From Arthrobacter sp. StoSoilA2 (GTDB lineage Bacteria; Actinomycetota; Actinomycetes; Actinomycetales; Micrococcaceae): DNA of 64,000 bases. The number at the start of each line of letters is the position of its first letter. Position 1 is the stretch's first letter. The notes beneath the pieces are model-generated. The model was not told the DNA's origin, did not search any database, and saw nothing but the letters and a program-made list of their open reading frames with translations. The stretch spans positions 1,674,001 to 1,738,000 of the forward strand of contig NZ_AP024643.1 in the NCBI RefSeq assembly GCF_019977195.1, written 5' to 3'. Of this stretch, positions 40,800 to 49,183 are shown piece after piece. The position numbers and the translations under genes were made by a program.

Positions 40800-42121
40800 T
40801 TGCCCAGGGTGGCATTCATGTTCTCGGCGAACTGCTGTGGCGTGATCGACTTGAGGAACAGTTGGTCGATGTTGTTGAGCAGGGCCTCGGCCGCAGTCGG
40901 GCTCAGGGCTTGATCCCAGGACTGCTGGAAGTTCGGGGCATTCTTGGCCATGTCGTAGACGAAGTTCAGGAAGTCCTTGTCCGGCGACGTTGCGAGCTTG
41001 TCTTCAATTCCGTTGACGATCGGGACCGATCCGGAATTGATGTAGGCGTCGATGACCGTATCCGTCATGATGCCGTCCTTGAAGAACTTCTTGGCCGTTT
41101 CCTTTTCTTTGTCGGTGGCCTTGGCCGAAATCGACATGTACTGGGCAGGGTTGCCTACGCCATTCTTAGGATCTCCCTTGCCTCCCGGGATTGTCGGGAA
41201 GGTGACGAAGCCCAGTTTTCCGTTCTGGACGAAGTTCTGGCCTTCCTTCTTCATAGGTCCGTAGACCCAGGAACCTTGAAGCAACATGGCGGCTTTGCCG
41301 GTGAACAACAGCGCCTGGTCTGCCTTCGAATCTGCCGTGATGGAGGAGAAGCCCTTGATGAAGCCGTCGGCGGATACCAGTTCCTGGATCCTGGTTCCCG
41401 TTTCGATCACGGCCGGATCCATCCAGGCGTTGGGCTTGCCTTCGAAGATTGCCTTGAACACCTCGGCCCCTCCGATGCGGTCCAGCAGGTATTCCAGCCA
41501 CATCATCGAGGTCCAGCGGGATTGACCGCCCAAGGAGAACGGGGCTACGCCCATGTCGTTGAAGGTCTTGACCAATGACATGACGTCATCCCAGGTCTTG
41601 GGTGGCTGCACCCCGGCCTTTTCAAAGAGCTCTTTGTTGTAGAACAGGACAACAGGGGCCACGTACTGGTTGGGGAGGGCGTAGATCTTGCCGTTGACGG
41701 TGGCTGCACCGAACGAAGCGGGGAAGAACTTGTTTTTCAGGTCCGGGTTGGCCTCGAACCAGCTGGTCAGGTCTTCCACCTGGTTGGCCTCGGCGTAGGT
41801 CTTCAACGTTCCGCCGCCCCATCCATAAACAATGGTTGGGGCCTGGCCGGCGCCGATCGCGGTTTTGATCTTCGTCTTGTAAGCATCGTTCTGGAAGTAC
41901 GTCACAGCAATCTTGTTGTCGGGATTCGACGAACCAAAAGCATCGACGGCCTTCTGGATGGTGGTCTGGTTCGGCTCACCGGAGAGGAACCACATGCTGG
42001 CTCCTCCTCCGCTCGCGCTGCCCGGTCCGGACGTACCGCAGGCACTGGTTGCCATGACTGCGAATGGTGTAACTGCCGCCAGAGCCAGAAAAGAACGCCG
42101 TGATGATTGGAACTGCTTCAT
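40796..42121 (-). CDS. Sugar ABC transporter substrate-binding lipoprotein, Tat-type signal
   Basis: The 441-residue family-1 binding protein has an N-terminal twin-arginine-like signal SSRRSFLALAAVTPFAVMA ending in the lipobox-like TSAC, so it is probably a Tat-exported lipoprotein. The mature part shows TWDDVMSLVKTFNDMGVAPF and FTGKAAMLLQGSWVYG, typical of oligosaccharide/glycoside binding proteins. ATG 42121 with GGAGAAG upstream is the start. It is the first gene of the seven-gene operon, 78 nt downstream of a CGAAATATTTCG palindrome. Confidence 0.93.
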   Translation of the reverse strand: MKQFQSSRRSFLALAAVTPFAVMATSACGTSGPGSASGGGASMWFLSGEPNQTTIQKAVDAFGSSNPDNKIAVTYFQNDAYKTKIKTAIGAGQAPTIVYGWGGGTLKTYAEANQVEDLTSWFEANPDLKNKFFPASFGAATVNGKIYALPNQYVAPVVLFYNKELFEKAGVQPPKTWDDVMSLVKTFNDMGVAPFSLGGQSRWTSMMWLEYLLDRIGGAEVFKAIFEGKPNAWMDPAVIETGTRIQELVSADGFIKGFSSITADSKADQALLFTGKAAMLLQGSWVYGPMKKEGQNFVQNGKLGFVTFPTIPGGKGDPKNGVGNPAQYMSISAKATDKEKETAKKFFKDGIMTDTVIDAYINSGSVPIVNGIEDKLATSPDKDFLNFVYDMAKNAPNFQQSWDQALSPTAAEALLNNIDQLFLKSITPQQFAENMNATLGK

Positions 42122-42198
42122 TGCTTCTCCATGTGTAGTCGCCTCGTTGGGCACTGCGTGCCCATCTCCCAAAGGAGTGACCGTGTCTCGAAAAATAC

Positions 42199-42210
42199 CG
42201 AAATATTTCG
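42199..42210. promoter_or_regulatory. LacI-type operator, copy 1
   Basis: CGAAATATTTCG is a perfect 12-bp palindrome, 78 nt upstream of the binding-protein start. The identical sequence recurs at 42343-42354 by the lacI gene. The two copies, 144 bp apart, could allow DNA looping. Confidence 0.7.
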
Positions 42211-42241
42211 CGAATGCTGTTTAGGTCACGGTCTAAACTAA

Positions 42242-42257
42242 AGTGCATTCGATCACA
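42242..42257. promoter_or_regulatory. Weak Crp/GlxR-like site in the sugar operon promoter region
   Basis: AGTGC-ATTCGA-TCACA matches the TGTGA-6 nt-TCACA consensus in 8 of 10 defined positions. It lies between the two LacI palindromes and could provide catabolite control, but the match is imperfect. Confidence 0.3.
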
Positions 42258-42342
42258 CGTCAAGGCTTACTTCTGCGAGGAGTCGCCTGCTGTTGCGGCG
42301 GTGTTGAGCTTTCCGCGGGCATCCCGCATACTCGAACCAAGC

Positions 42343-42354
42343 CGAAATATTTCG
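42343..42354. promoter_or_regulatory. LacI-type operator, copy 2
   Basis: The second perfect CGAAATATTTCG ends 14 nt before the lacI start at 42369, where a bound repressor would block its own transcription. Confidence 0.7.
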
Positions 42355-42368
42355 AAAGCAGGGGGACT

Positions 42369-43463
42369 ATGAAACGCGAGCAACGTCCGCTCAAACTCAC
42401 ATTGGCTGCCGTGGCCAAAGAGGTGGGGGTTTCAGCGCCTACGGTTTCCAAGGTGGTGAACGGCAGGGAGGACGTGGCCGAGGAAACCCGGGCGCGCGTG
42501 CTTGAGGCCTTGCAACGAACCGGATACAAATCGCCCCTCCAACGCAAAAGCCTTCCGCTCCGGCAGTCAGTTGAAGTGGTTTTCGACTCCCTGAACTCGG
42601 CCTACTCCGTGGAAGTCCTCAACGGGGTGATGGAGCATGCGGCGGTCTCGGACATGGAGGTCATCCTCTCGGTGACCAGCAGGCAAACAGCGTCACCCTT
42701 GGGACCCGAGGAGCGGGCCCAACGCATTATCGACGAAGGCCGCAGCGGAATGATCGTGGTCACTTCCGCCTTTGGCTCCGCGCAGTTGGAAGCGTTCCAA
42801 CGCCGCCGGATCCCCATCGTGGTGGTGGACCCCCTCAACCCGCCGCCGGCAGACGTCTTCAGCGTTGGCGCAAGCAACTGGGCCGGAGGCAAGGCCGCGG
42901 CTACCCACCTGCTCGGGTTGGGACACCGCAAAATCGCCTATATAGGCGGACCTGCCACGGCTGAATGCAGCCAGGCGCGGCTCCACGGCTATATGGCGGC
43001 ACTCATGGCAGAGGGCATTGCCGTGGACGACGACTATGTCTCCTCCGGCCCGTTCCGGCCCGAGAACGGTGTGCGGGGCATGAAGGCCCTGCTTGCACTT
43101 GAGGATCCGCCCACGGCAGTATTCGCTGGAAGTGACAGCATCGCGCTGGGTGTCCTGGCAGAAGCGCGAAGGCAGAACATCCGGATCCCGGAGGACATGA
43201 GCCTCGTCGGTTTCGACGGCACACACCAGGCGGAAGAATCCGTTCCACCCCTGACGTCCGTGTCACAGCCATTGCAGGAGATGGGCCGCTCTGCCCTGCG
43301 GTTCATCCTGCGCCAGGTCCGTGGCGAGGACATCGACTCCCGCCGCGTGGAGCTGGCAACGCACCTGGTGGTCCGTGAGTCCACAGCACCACCGCCCGCG
43401 TCCCACGCCAAATCCGCTCAGGCCAAACCCGCCGTGCCCGCATCCCAGGCCAGACAACACTAA
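42369..43463 (+). CDS. LacI-family transcriptional regulator of the sugar operon
   Basis: The 364-residue regulator has the LacI helix-turn-helix and hinge helix (LTLAAVAKEVGVSAPTVSKV then VNGREDV), and a periplasmic-binding-protein-like ligand domain (RIPIVVVDPLNPPPADVFSV, HRKIAYIGGPA, TAVFAGSDSIALGVL, SLVGFDGTHQAEESVPPLTS). GGGGGA precedes ATG 42369, inside the palindrome-rich region. It is divergent from the ABC/Gfo/ThuA operon and should repress it until a sugar inducer binds. Its stop overlaps the convergent membrane gene by four bases. Confidence 0.93.
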   Translation: MKREQRPLKLTLAAVAKEVGVSAPTVSKVVNGREDVAEETRARVLEALQRTGYKSPLQRKSLPLRQSVEVVFDSLNSAYSVEVLNGVMEHAAVSDMEVILSVTSRQTASPLGPEERAQRIIDEGRSGMIVVTSAFGSAQLEAFQRRRIPIVVVDPLNPPPADVFSVGASNWAGGKAAATHLLGLGHRKIAYIGGPATAECSQARLHGYMAALMAEGIAVDDDYVSSGPFRPENGVRGMKALLALEDPPTAVFAGSDSIALGVLAEARRQNIRIPEDMSLVGFDGTHQAEESVPPLTSVSQPLQEMGRSALRFILRQVRGEDIDSRRVELATHLVVRESTAPPPASHAKSAQAKPAVPASQARQH

Positions 43464-44938
43464 AGGAGCCGCCGCCGTCGAGGCGTAAGGGAGACCGGCG
43501 GAATGGCGTCATACAGGAGCACCCGCACCCAACGCCCACCCGTCTCACGGAACTCCGCACGGCTGGCGAAACGGTAAAGATAGCTGCGTGCACGCACCCA
43601 ACGCGGGCGTTCGCCGTCGAACGGGTCATGGCGAAGCAGCCCAAGCGTGGGCTTGTCTGCCTCCAACAGCTTCTCCAGGAAGGCGTAGAACCACCCTTCG
43701 TGGACGGTCCGCAGGGGCAGGAACCACATGAGCCAATCAAGCCTGAGGTGGTATGGCGCCCACTGCCGCGGGATGCGGCGCACGTCCCCGGGTTTGCCTT
43801 TGAAGCCGTACTCCAGCCACTGCTCGTCAGCTGCATCGGGCTCTTCAGCCATGGTGCCTTCGACGACGATCTCGATCCGCTGCTTCGTCACCGTACCGAA
43901 CGCACCATAGGCATTCACCAGGCGCCAGCGGTTGAAGCTCGCATTCATGAGTTGATGGCGCGAGAACAGGTTCAGAAGCGGCCGGTAGCTGAGGACCAGC
44001 AACAGGACCGTCACGGCAAGTACGACGACGAACCACCACGCCGGGGTTTCGGCACCTGCATGCCACTCGAGCGGGATGACGGGAAGAACCCCATGCGCCA
44101 CCGGATCACTCACTGCAGCGAAGGCAAGGACGATTGCCATCCAGTTCAGCCAGGCAAAATTGCCGCTGCCCACCAACCAAAGCTGCGTCACGACGATGAT
44201 TCCTGCCGCGATACTGGCCAGCGGTTGCGGCGCGAACAGGAAGAACGGAACCACCAACTGCGCGAAGTGGTTCCCCACCACTTCCACTTTGTGCAGGGGG
44301 CGGGGGAGGAGATGGAACTGCCGGCTCAGCGGCCCGGGCATCGGCTGCGTCTCGTGGTGGTAGAGCATCGCGGTCAGGTCGCGCCACTCTCGACCGCCCC
44401 TGATTTTGATCATTCCCGCGCCGAACTCAAGCCGGAACACCAGCCAAACAATCAGGACCAGGATGGTGGTGGGCGGTGGAACCTGGTCCGAGCCAAGGAA
44501 AGCTACGGTGAAACCGGCCTCCAGCAGCAGGATCTCCCAACCAAAGCCGTAGAACGTCTGGCCCACATTCACGATCGACATGTACAGGAACCAGAGGGTG
44601 AGGAACGCCAGCATCGGCAGCCACGGCGGTCCCAGCTGCGGCAGGCCCAACACCAGCAAGGCCGACACGGCAATTCCCACCCAACAGACAGCACGCAGCA
44701 GGGCATCCGAGTACCGCCACGAGAAGAGAGTGGGCCGGGCCAGACGGCGTGCCATGTCAAGGAACGACGGGACGGGAAGCAGGCCGTGCTCGCCAAGGAG
44801 TGCAGGAAACTGGTTCATGGTGGAGAGGAACGCAACCAGATAAAGGGCGGCAGTTCCGCGTTGCAATACCTGGCGCGCAAATTCGTAGTCCTGCGCGTCA
44901 AACCAGTCCTGCGCGTCAAACCAGGCCAGCCACTCCAC
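43460..44938 (-). CDS. Lipase-maturation-factor-family membrane protein
   Basis: The 492-residue protein has about eight to ten membrane helices in the first 330 residues. The family-typical segment TFYGFGWEILLLEAGFTVAF and RLEFGAGMIKIRGGREWRDL then TAMLYHHETQPMP match the LMF1/LMF2 family. The C-terminal soluble region has GFKGKPGDVRRIPRQWAPYH and RLDWLMW. Eukaryotic LMF1 helps lipases fold; the bacterial role is unknown. GTG 44938 starts it. The first residues contain an 18-bp duplication giving WFDAQD twice. Confidence 0.85.
   Translation of the reverse strand: MEWLAWFDAQDWFDAQDYEFARQVLQRGTAALYLVAFLSTMNQFPALLGEHGLLPVPSFLDMARRLARPTLFSWRYSDALLRAVCWVGIAVSALLVLGLPQLGPPWLPMLAFLTLWFLYMSIVNVGQTFYGFGWEILLLEAGFTVAFLGSDQVPPPTTILVLIVWLVFRLEFGAGMIKIRGGREWRDLTAMLYHHETQPMPGPLSRQFHLLPRPLHKVEVVGNHFAQLVVPFFLFAPQPLASIAAGIIVVTQLWLVGSGNFAWLNWMAIVLAFAAVSDPVAHGVLPVIPLEWHAGAETPAWWFVVVLAVTVLLLVLSYRPLLNLFSRHQLMNASFNRWRLVNAYGAFGTVTKQRIEIVVEGTMAEEPDAADEQWLEYGFKGKPGDVRRIPRQWAPYHLRLDWLMWFLPLRTVHEGWFYAFLEKLLEADKPTLGLLRHDPFDGERPRWVRARSYLYRFASRAEFRETGGRWVRVLLYDAIPPVSLTPRRRRLL
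44888..44923. repeat. 18-bp tandem duplication at the start of the LMF-like gene
   Basis: GTCCTGCGCGTCAAACCA occurs twice in a row (44888-44905, 44906-44923), duplicating six residues (WFDAQD) near the N-terminus. It keeps the frame and looks like a recent slippage event. Confidence 0.85.
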
Positions 44939-45038
44939 AATTCCACGTTACGCGCGGGAAAGAAGTGGTCAAGCAGGGTTTTCCACTTAGCCCGATGCTC
45001 CGTTCGCAGCCTTCTGCACGTGCTGGGATACTTAAGCA

Positions 45039-46223
45039 ATGCAGCCGCGCAAGATCGTCATCCTCGGGTCCACCGGTTCCATCGGCACACAGGCGATTGA
45101 CGTCGTCGACGGCGCCCCGCACCTTTTCGAAGTTGTGGCACTGAGCGCCGGCGGCGGGAACCTGGAATTGCTTGCCCATCAAGCTGTGCACACGCGGGCG
45201 CAGGCAATCGGCATTGCCCAGGGCGATCCCGAAGCATTGCAGAACCTGATTGACGCCGCCGCTGCCCGAAGCGGCCTGCGCAACTTTGCACCGGAAATTT
45301 TCGTTGGACCCGACGCGTCCACCCGCATCGCAGAAGTGGAATGCGACGTCGTTCTCAACGGCATCACCGGTTCCATTGGCCTTGCGCCAACCCTGGCCGC
45401 GCTGGCATCCGGTGCCACCTTGGCGCTCGCCAATAAAGAGTCGCTGATTGTCGGTGGTGCCCTGGTAAAAGCAGCTGCCGGACCCGGCCAGATTGTGCCT
45501 GTCGATTCCGAACATTCGGCCATCGCCCAGTGCCTGCGTTCGGGTACCGAGCAGGAGGTCGAGAAGTTGATTCTCACGGCGTCCGGCGGACCCTTCCGTG
45601 GCCGCAGCCGTGAGCAGCTGCACGATGTCACACCCGCTGAGGCCCTGGCGCATCCAACATGGGATATGGGCCTCATGGTCACCACCAACTCTGCGAGCCT
45701 GGTCAACAAGGGCCTTGAAGTGATCGAGGCACATCTGCTCTTCGACGTACCCCTGGACAGGATCGACGTCGTGGTCCATCCGCAGTCGGTGGTCCACTCG
45801 ATGGTCCAGTTCGTGGATGGGTCCATCATCGCCCAGGCGTCGCCGCCTGACATGCGGCTTCCCATTGCCTTGGGCCTGGGCTGGCCCGGGAGGGTTCCAC
45901 GGGCAGCACAGCCATGCGACTGGACCCAAGCCACAAGTTGGACGTTCGAACCACTGGACTCAGTTGCGTTTCCGGCCGTGGAGCTCGCCAAGGAGGCCGC
46001 GAAGCAGGGCAGCACCTATCCTGCCGTCTTCAACGCGGCCAACGAGGAAGCCGTGGAGGCTTTCCACGCCGGCCGCATCCGCTTCACGGACATCGTGGAC
46101 ACAGTGGAGTCCGTCCTCAGCGAACATTCAGGTTCTTCGGAGCTTACGGTGGAGTCCGTGCTGGATGCTGAGAGCTGGGCACGCACGCGCACCCATGATC
46201 GTTTAGCCAACAGCTCCGTATAG
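45039..46223 (+). CDS. dxr: 1-deoxy-D-xylulose 5-phosphate reductoisomerase
   Basis: The 394-residue NADPH-dependent enzyme makes 2-C-methyl-D-erythritol 4-phosphate, the committed step of the MEP isoprenoid pathway. The NADPH loop is ILGSTGSIGTQAIDV. The substrate/metal site reads LALANKESLIVGG, PVDSEHSAIAQCL, LTASGGPFRG and HPTWDMG. ATG 45039 starts at the first conserved strand. It heads the dxr-rip1-YciI-ispG run conserved in actinobacteria, so two MEP genes are encoded close together. Confidence 0.97.
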   Translation: MQPRKIVILGSTGSIGTQAIDVVDGAPHLFEVVALSAGGGNLELLAHQAVHTRAQAIGIAQGDPEALQNLIDAAAARSGLRNFAPEIFVGPDASTRIAEVECDVVLNGITGSIGLAPTLAALASGATLALANKESLIVGGALVKAAAGPGQIVPVDSEHSAIAQCLRSGTEQEVEKLILTASGGPFRGRSREQLHDVTPAEALAHPTWDMGLMVTTNSASLVNKGLEVIEAHLLFDVPLDRIDVVVHPQSVVHSMVQFVDGSIIAQASPPDMRLPIALGLGWPGRVPRAAQPCDWTQATSWTFEPLDSVAFPAVELAKEAAKQGSTYPAVFNAANEEAVEAFHAGRIRFTDIVDTVESVLSEHSGSSELTVESVLDAESWARTRTHDRLANSSV

Positions 46224-46268
46224 CAGAGATACCGGTAAAGAAACCCCTATGGAAGCAGTCCCGTCGGC

Positions 46269-47600
46269 ATGAGTCCCGTCCTTCTTTTCATCCTCGGAGT
46301 CGTCTTCGTCGCCATTGGCGTCGCAGTGTCCATCGCTTTGCATGAGGTTGGCCACCTGGTCCCCGCGAAGCTCTTTAAGGTGCGCGTGACCAAGTACATG
46401 ATTGGTTTCGGGCCCACCTTGTGGTCCAGGAAGAAGGGCGAAACGGAGTACGGCTTCAAGGCCCTTCCTTTGGGCGGCTATGTGGCCATGATCGGCATGT
46501 ACCCGCCCAACAAAGAAGATGGCGGGGTACGTCCCTCCAGCACGGGCATGTTCCAGACGCTTGCCAGCGAAGCCCGTTCCGTCGCCCACGAAGAAGTTGG
46601 CCCCGGGGACGAAGGCAGGGTCTTTTACAAGCTTCCGGTCTGGAAGAAGATCATCGTCATGCTCGGCGGTCCGGCCATGAACATGCTGATCGGTTTGGTT
46701 CTCCTTGCCATCCTGCTCATGGGTTTTGGCGTTGCCACGCCCACCACAACCATCGCGGACGTCTCAAAGTGCCAGGTGGCTGCGGGGAAAACGGTGGACC
46801 CGGACTCGGCGGACTGCAAGCCAACACCTGCTGCGGCTGCCGGGCTGCAGCCGAACGACGTCGTCAAGACTTTCGACGGCAAGGCTGTCACCAGCTGGGA
46901 TGAACTCACCGGCTGGATCCGGGCCTCCGCCGGCAAAGCAGTACCCGTCACCGTCGAGCGCAACGGCTCGGAAGTTTCCACCACAGTTACTCCGGTTTTG
47001 TCCTCGCGGCCGGTTGTGGGTGCCGATGGACGCCAGGAGCAGGACGCCAACGGCACGCTGAAGTACCAGGAGGTGGGCTTCCTGGGAATCGGCCCGCAGA
47101 GCGCCTTGGTTCCCCAGCCGGCGTCGTCGGTTCTTCCCATGGCGGGGGAGAACATCAAGCAGATATCCGGAGTGATCCTTAACCTGCCCGCCCGTGTGGT
47201 TGGTGTGGCAAAGGCCGCCTTCAGCGAGGAACCCCGGGATCCCAACGGCCCCATCAGTGTGGTTGGCGTCGGCCGTGTGGCCGGCGAGGTCGCTGCGATG
47301 GAAGAGGTCCCCCTCCAGGCGCGCATTGGAACGTTGGTAGGGCTGCTTGCGGGCCTGAACTTCGCGCTGGCCATCTTCAACCTTGTACCCCTGCTGCCTC
47401 TCGACGGCGGCCACGTGGCGGGTGCGCTGTATGAGGGGGCCCGGCGCCAGGTGGCCAGGCTGAGGGGAAAGCCGGATCCGGGTGCTTTCGATATCGCAAA
47501 GCTGCTTCCTGCCACGTATGTGGTGGCCGCGCTGCTGATGGCCATGGGAGCCCTGCTGATTTACGCGGACATCGTCAAGCCAGTGAATATCTTTGGCTGA
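46269..47600 (+). CDS. rip1: Site-2 intramembrane metalloprotease (M50, RseP/Rip1 type)
   Basis: The 443-residue protease has the zinc motif HEVGH in its first helix (about residue 26), a PDZ domain around residues 190-240 (AAGLQPNDVVKTFDGKAVTS), and the third ligand in the C-terminal helix motif LLPLDGGH. It cleaves membrane-bound substrates such as anti-sigma factors, as Rip1 (Rv2869c) does at the same position in M. tuberculosis. ATG 46269 has a distant GGAAG. It follows dxr by 45 nt. Confidence 0.93.
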   Translation: MSPVLLFILGVVFVAIGVAVSIALHEVGHLVPAKLFKVRVTKYMIGFGPTLWSRKKGETEYGFKALPLGGYVAMIGMYPPNKEDGGVRPSSTGMFQTLASEARSVAHEEVGPGDEGRVFYKLPVWKKIIVMLGGPAMNMLIGLVLLAILLMGFGVATPTTTIADVSKCQVAAGKTVDPDSADCKPTPAAAAGLQPNDVVKTFDGKAVTSWDELTGWIRASAGKAVPVTVERNGSEVSTTVTPVLSSRPVVGADGRQEQDANGTLKYQEVGFLGIGPQSALVPQPASSVLPMAGENIKQISGVILNLPARVVGVAKAAFSEEPRDPNGPISVVGVGRVAGEVAAMEEVPLQARIGTLVGLLAGLNFALAIFNLVPLLPLDGGHVAGALYEGARRQVARLRGKPDPGAFDIAKLLPATYVVAALLMAMGALLIYADIVKPVNIFG

Positions 47601-47673
47601 GATTCCCGCAGGGACCACTCAGTGGGCTGGAATGGATGGCGGATCATCGGACGCGGCGGGATAGGCTAGCTCC

Positions 47674-47967
47674 ATGACTGTTTTCGCTGTTGAGTATGTA
47701 TACGTCGCCGAATCCGGCGCCCTCCGCGACGAAGCCCGCCCGGCGCACCGCGCCTGGCTCGGCGACCTCGCAGAAGACGGCACCCTGCTTGCCAGCGGCC
47801 CCTACGGTGACGGCGCCGGCGCCCTGCTCATCTTCAAGTCGGCTGATGAAGCCGAACTCAACGACCTCCTGAAGCAGGATCCGTTCGCCGAAGCCGGAGT
47901 CATAGCCGGCATCCGCACCACGGAATGGGACCCCATTATCGGCGTCCTGGCTGCCCACGCATCCTAG
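47674..47967 (+). CDS. YciI-family protein
   Basis: The 97-residue ferredoxin-like protein has RPAHRAWLGDLAEDGTLLAS, the His and Asp pair seen in YciI active-site-like pockets, and DPFAEAGVIAGIRTTEWDPI. The family includes small dimeric enzymes and domains of unclear activity. ATG 47674 is the natural start, and a TAGGCT -10-like hexamer lies at 47663-47668. It sits between rip1 and ispG. Confidence 0.85.
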   Translation: MTVFAVEYVYVAESGALRDEARPAHRAWLGDLAEDGTLLASGPYGDGAGALLIFKSADEAELNDLLKQDPFAEAGVIAGIRTTEWDPIIGVLAAHAS

Positions 47968-48016
47968 CTCCCGCGTCCTCCACCACAACGATCCACCCCA
48001 AACCCAAGGAGTCCAC

Positions 48017-49183
48017 GTGACCTCGGTCAGCCTGGGAATGCCAGCAGCCCCACCCCCCGTCCTTGCCCCTCGCCGCAAGACGCGGCAGATCAAGGTTGGG
48101 TCCGTTGGCGTTGGTTCTGATTCACCCATCAGCGTGCAGTCCATGACTACGACGCCCACCACGGATATCAACGCCACGCTTCAACAGATCGCTGAACTGA
48201 CGGCCTCGGGCTGCGACATCGTCCGTGTTGCCTGTCCGTCAGCCGACGACGCCGAGGCGTTGCCGATCATTGCCCGCAAATCCCAGATCCCCGTGATTGC
48301 CGATATCCACTTCCAGCCGAAGTATGTTTTCGCGGCCATTGAAGCGGGATGCGCAGCGGTCCGTGTGAACCCCGGCAATATCCGGAAGTTCGATGACCAG
48401 GTCAAGGAAATCGCCGCAGCCGCGAAAGACCATGGGACGTCCATCCGCATTGGCGTCAACGCCGGCTCCCTGGAACCGGGCATCATGAAGAAGTACGGCA
48501 AGGCCACCCCTGAAGCGCTGGTGGAGTCTGCGGTCTGGGAAGCCTCGCTCTTCGAGGAGCACGGGTTCCACGACTTCAAGATCTCCGTGAAGCACAACGA
48601 CCCCGTGATCATGGTGGCCGCCTACGAGATGCTCGCCGAAAAGGGCGACTGGCCCCTGCACCTTGGCGTGACTGAAGCGGGTCCGGCCTTCCAGGGAACC
48701 ATCAAGTCCGCAACTGCTTTCGGGGCACTGCTGTCCCGAGGCATCGGCGACACTATCCGCGTTTCCCTCTCGGCGCCACCCGTGGAGGAAATCAAGGTTG
48801 GCAACCAGATCCTGCAGTCATTGAACCTGCGTCCACGCAAGCTTGAGATTGTGTCCTGCCCGTCCTGTGGCCGCGCCCAGGTGGACGTGTACACGCTGGC
48901 TGAGCAAGTAACCGCCGGCCTTGAGGGGATGGAAATCCCTCTCCGCGTTGCTGTCATGGGTTGTGTAGTCAACGGTCCGGGCGAAGCCCGCGAAGCGGAC
49001 CTCGGTGTGGCCTCCGGAAACGGTAAAGGCCAGATTTTCGTGAAGGGCGAAGTCATCAAGACAGTGCCTGAAAGCGAAATTGTTGAGACACTGATCGAAG
49101 AGGCCATGCGTATCGCTGAAGAGATGGGGGAGGCCGATGGCGAAGATGCTGTCAAGGGTAGCCCCGTGGTTAGCGTCTCGTAA
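48017..49183 (+). CDS. ispG: 4-hydroxy-3-methylbut-2-en-1-yl diphosphate synthase
   Basis: The 388-residue [4Fe-4S] enzyme of the MEP pathway has the TIM-barrel N-terminal part (GSDSPISVQSMTTTPTTDIN, DIVRVACPSADDAEAL, ADIHFQPKYV, VRVNPGNI). The C-terminal cluster domain has cysteines in CPSCGRAQVD and GCVVNGPGEA. GTG 48017 follows AAGGAG. Its last 47 nt overlap the next gene in another frame. It acts two steps before IPP formation, downstream of Dxr. Confidence 0.97.
   Translation: MTSVSLGMPAAPPPVLAPRRKTRQIKVGSVGVGSDSPISVQSMTTTPTTDINATLQQIAELTASGCDIVRVACPSADDAEALPIIARKSQIPVIADIHFQPKYVFAAIEAGCAAVRVNPGNIRKFDDQVKEIAAAAKDHGTSIRIGVNAGSLEPGIMKKYGKATPEALVESAVWEASLFEEHGFHDFKISVKHNDPVIMVAAYEMLAEKGDWPLHLGVTEAGPAFQGTIKSATAFGALLSRGIGDTIRVSLSAPPVEEIKVGNQILQSLNLRPRKLEIVSCPSCGRAQVDVYTLAEQVTAGLEGMEIPLRVAVMGCVVNGPGEAREADLGVASGNGKGQIFVKGEVIKTVPESEIVETLIEEAMRIAEEMGEADGEDAVKGSPVVSVS

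Noticed and set aside
42199..42354. Terminal inverted repeats of a mobile element.
   Set aside because: The two palindromes are only 144 bp apart, each is symmetric in itself, and no transposase lies between; an operator pair fits better.
43628..45100. A 490-codon plus-strand frame opposite the LMF-like gene.
   Set aside because: It is rich in Gln, His and Arg without any domain; the minus-strand membrane protein with clear family motifs is the real gene.
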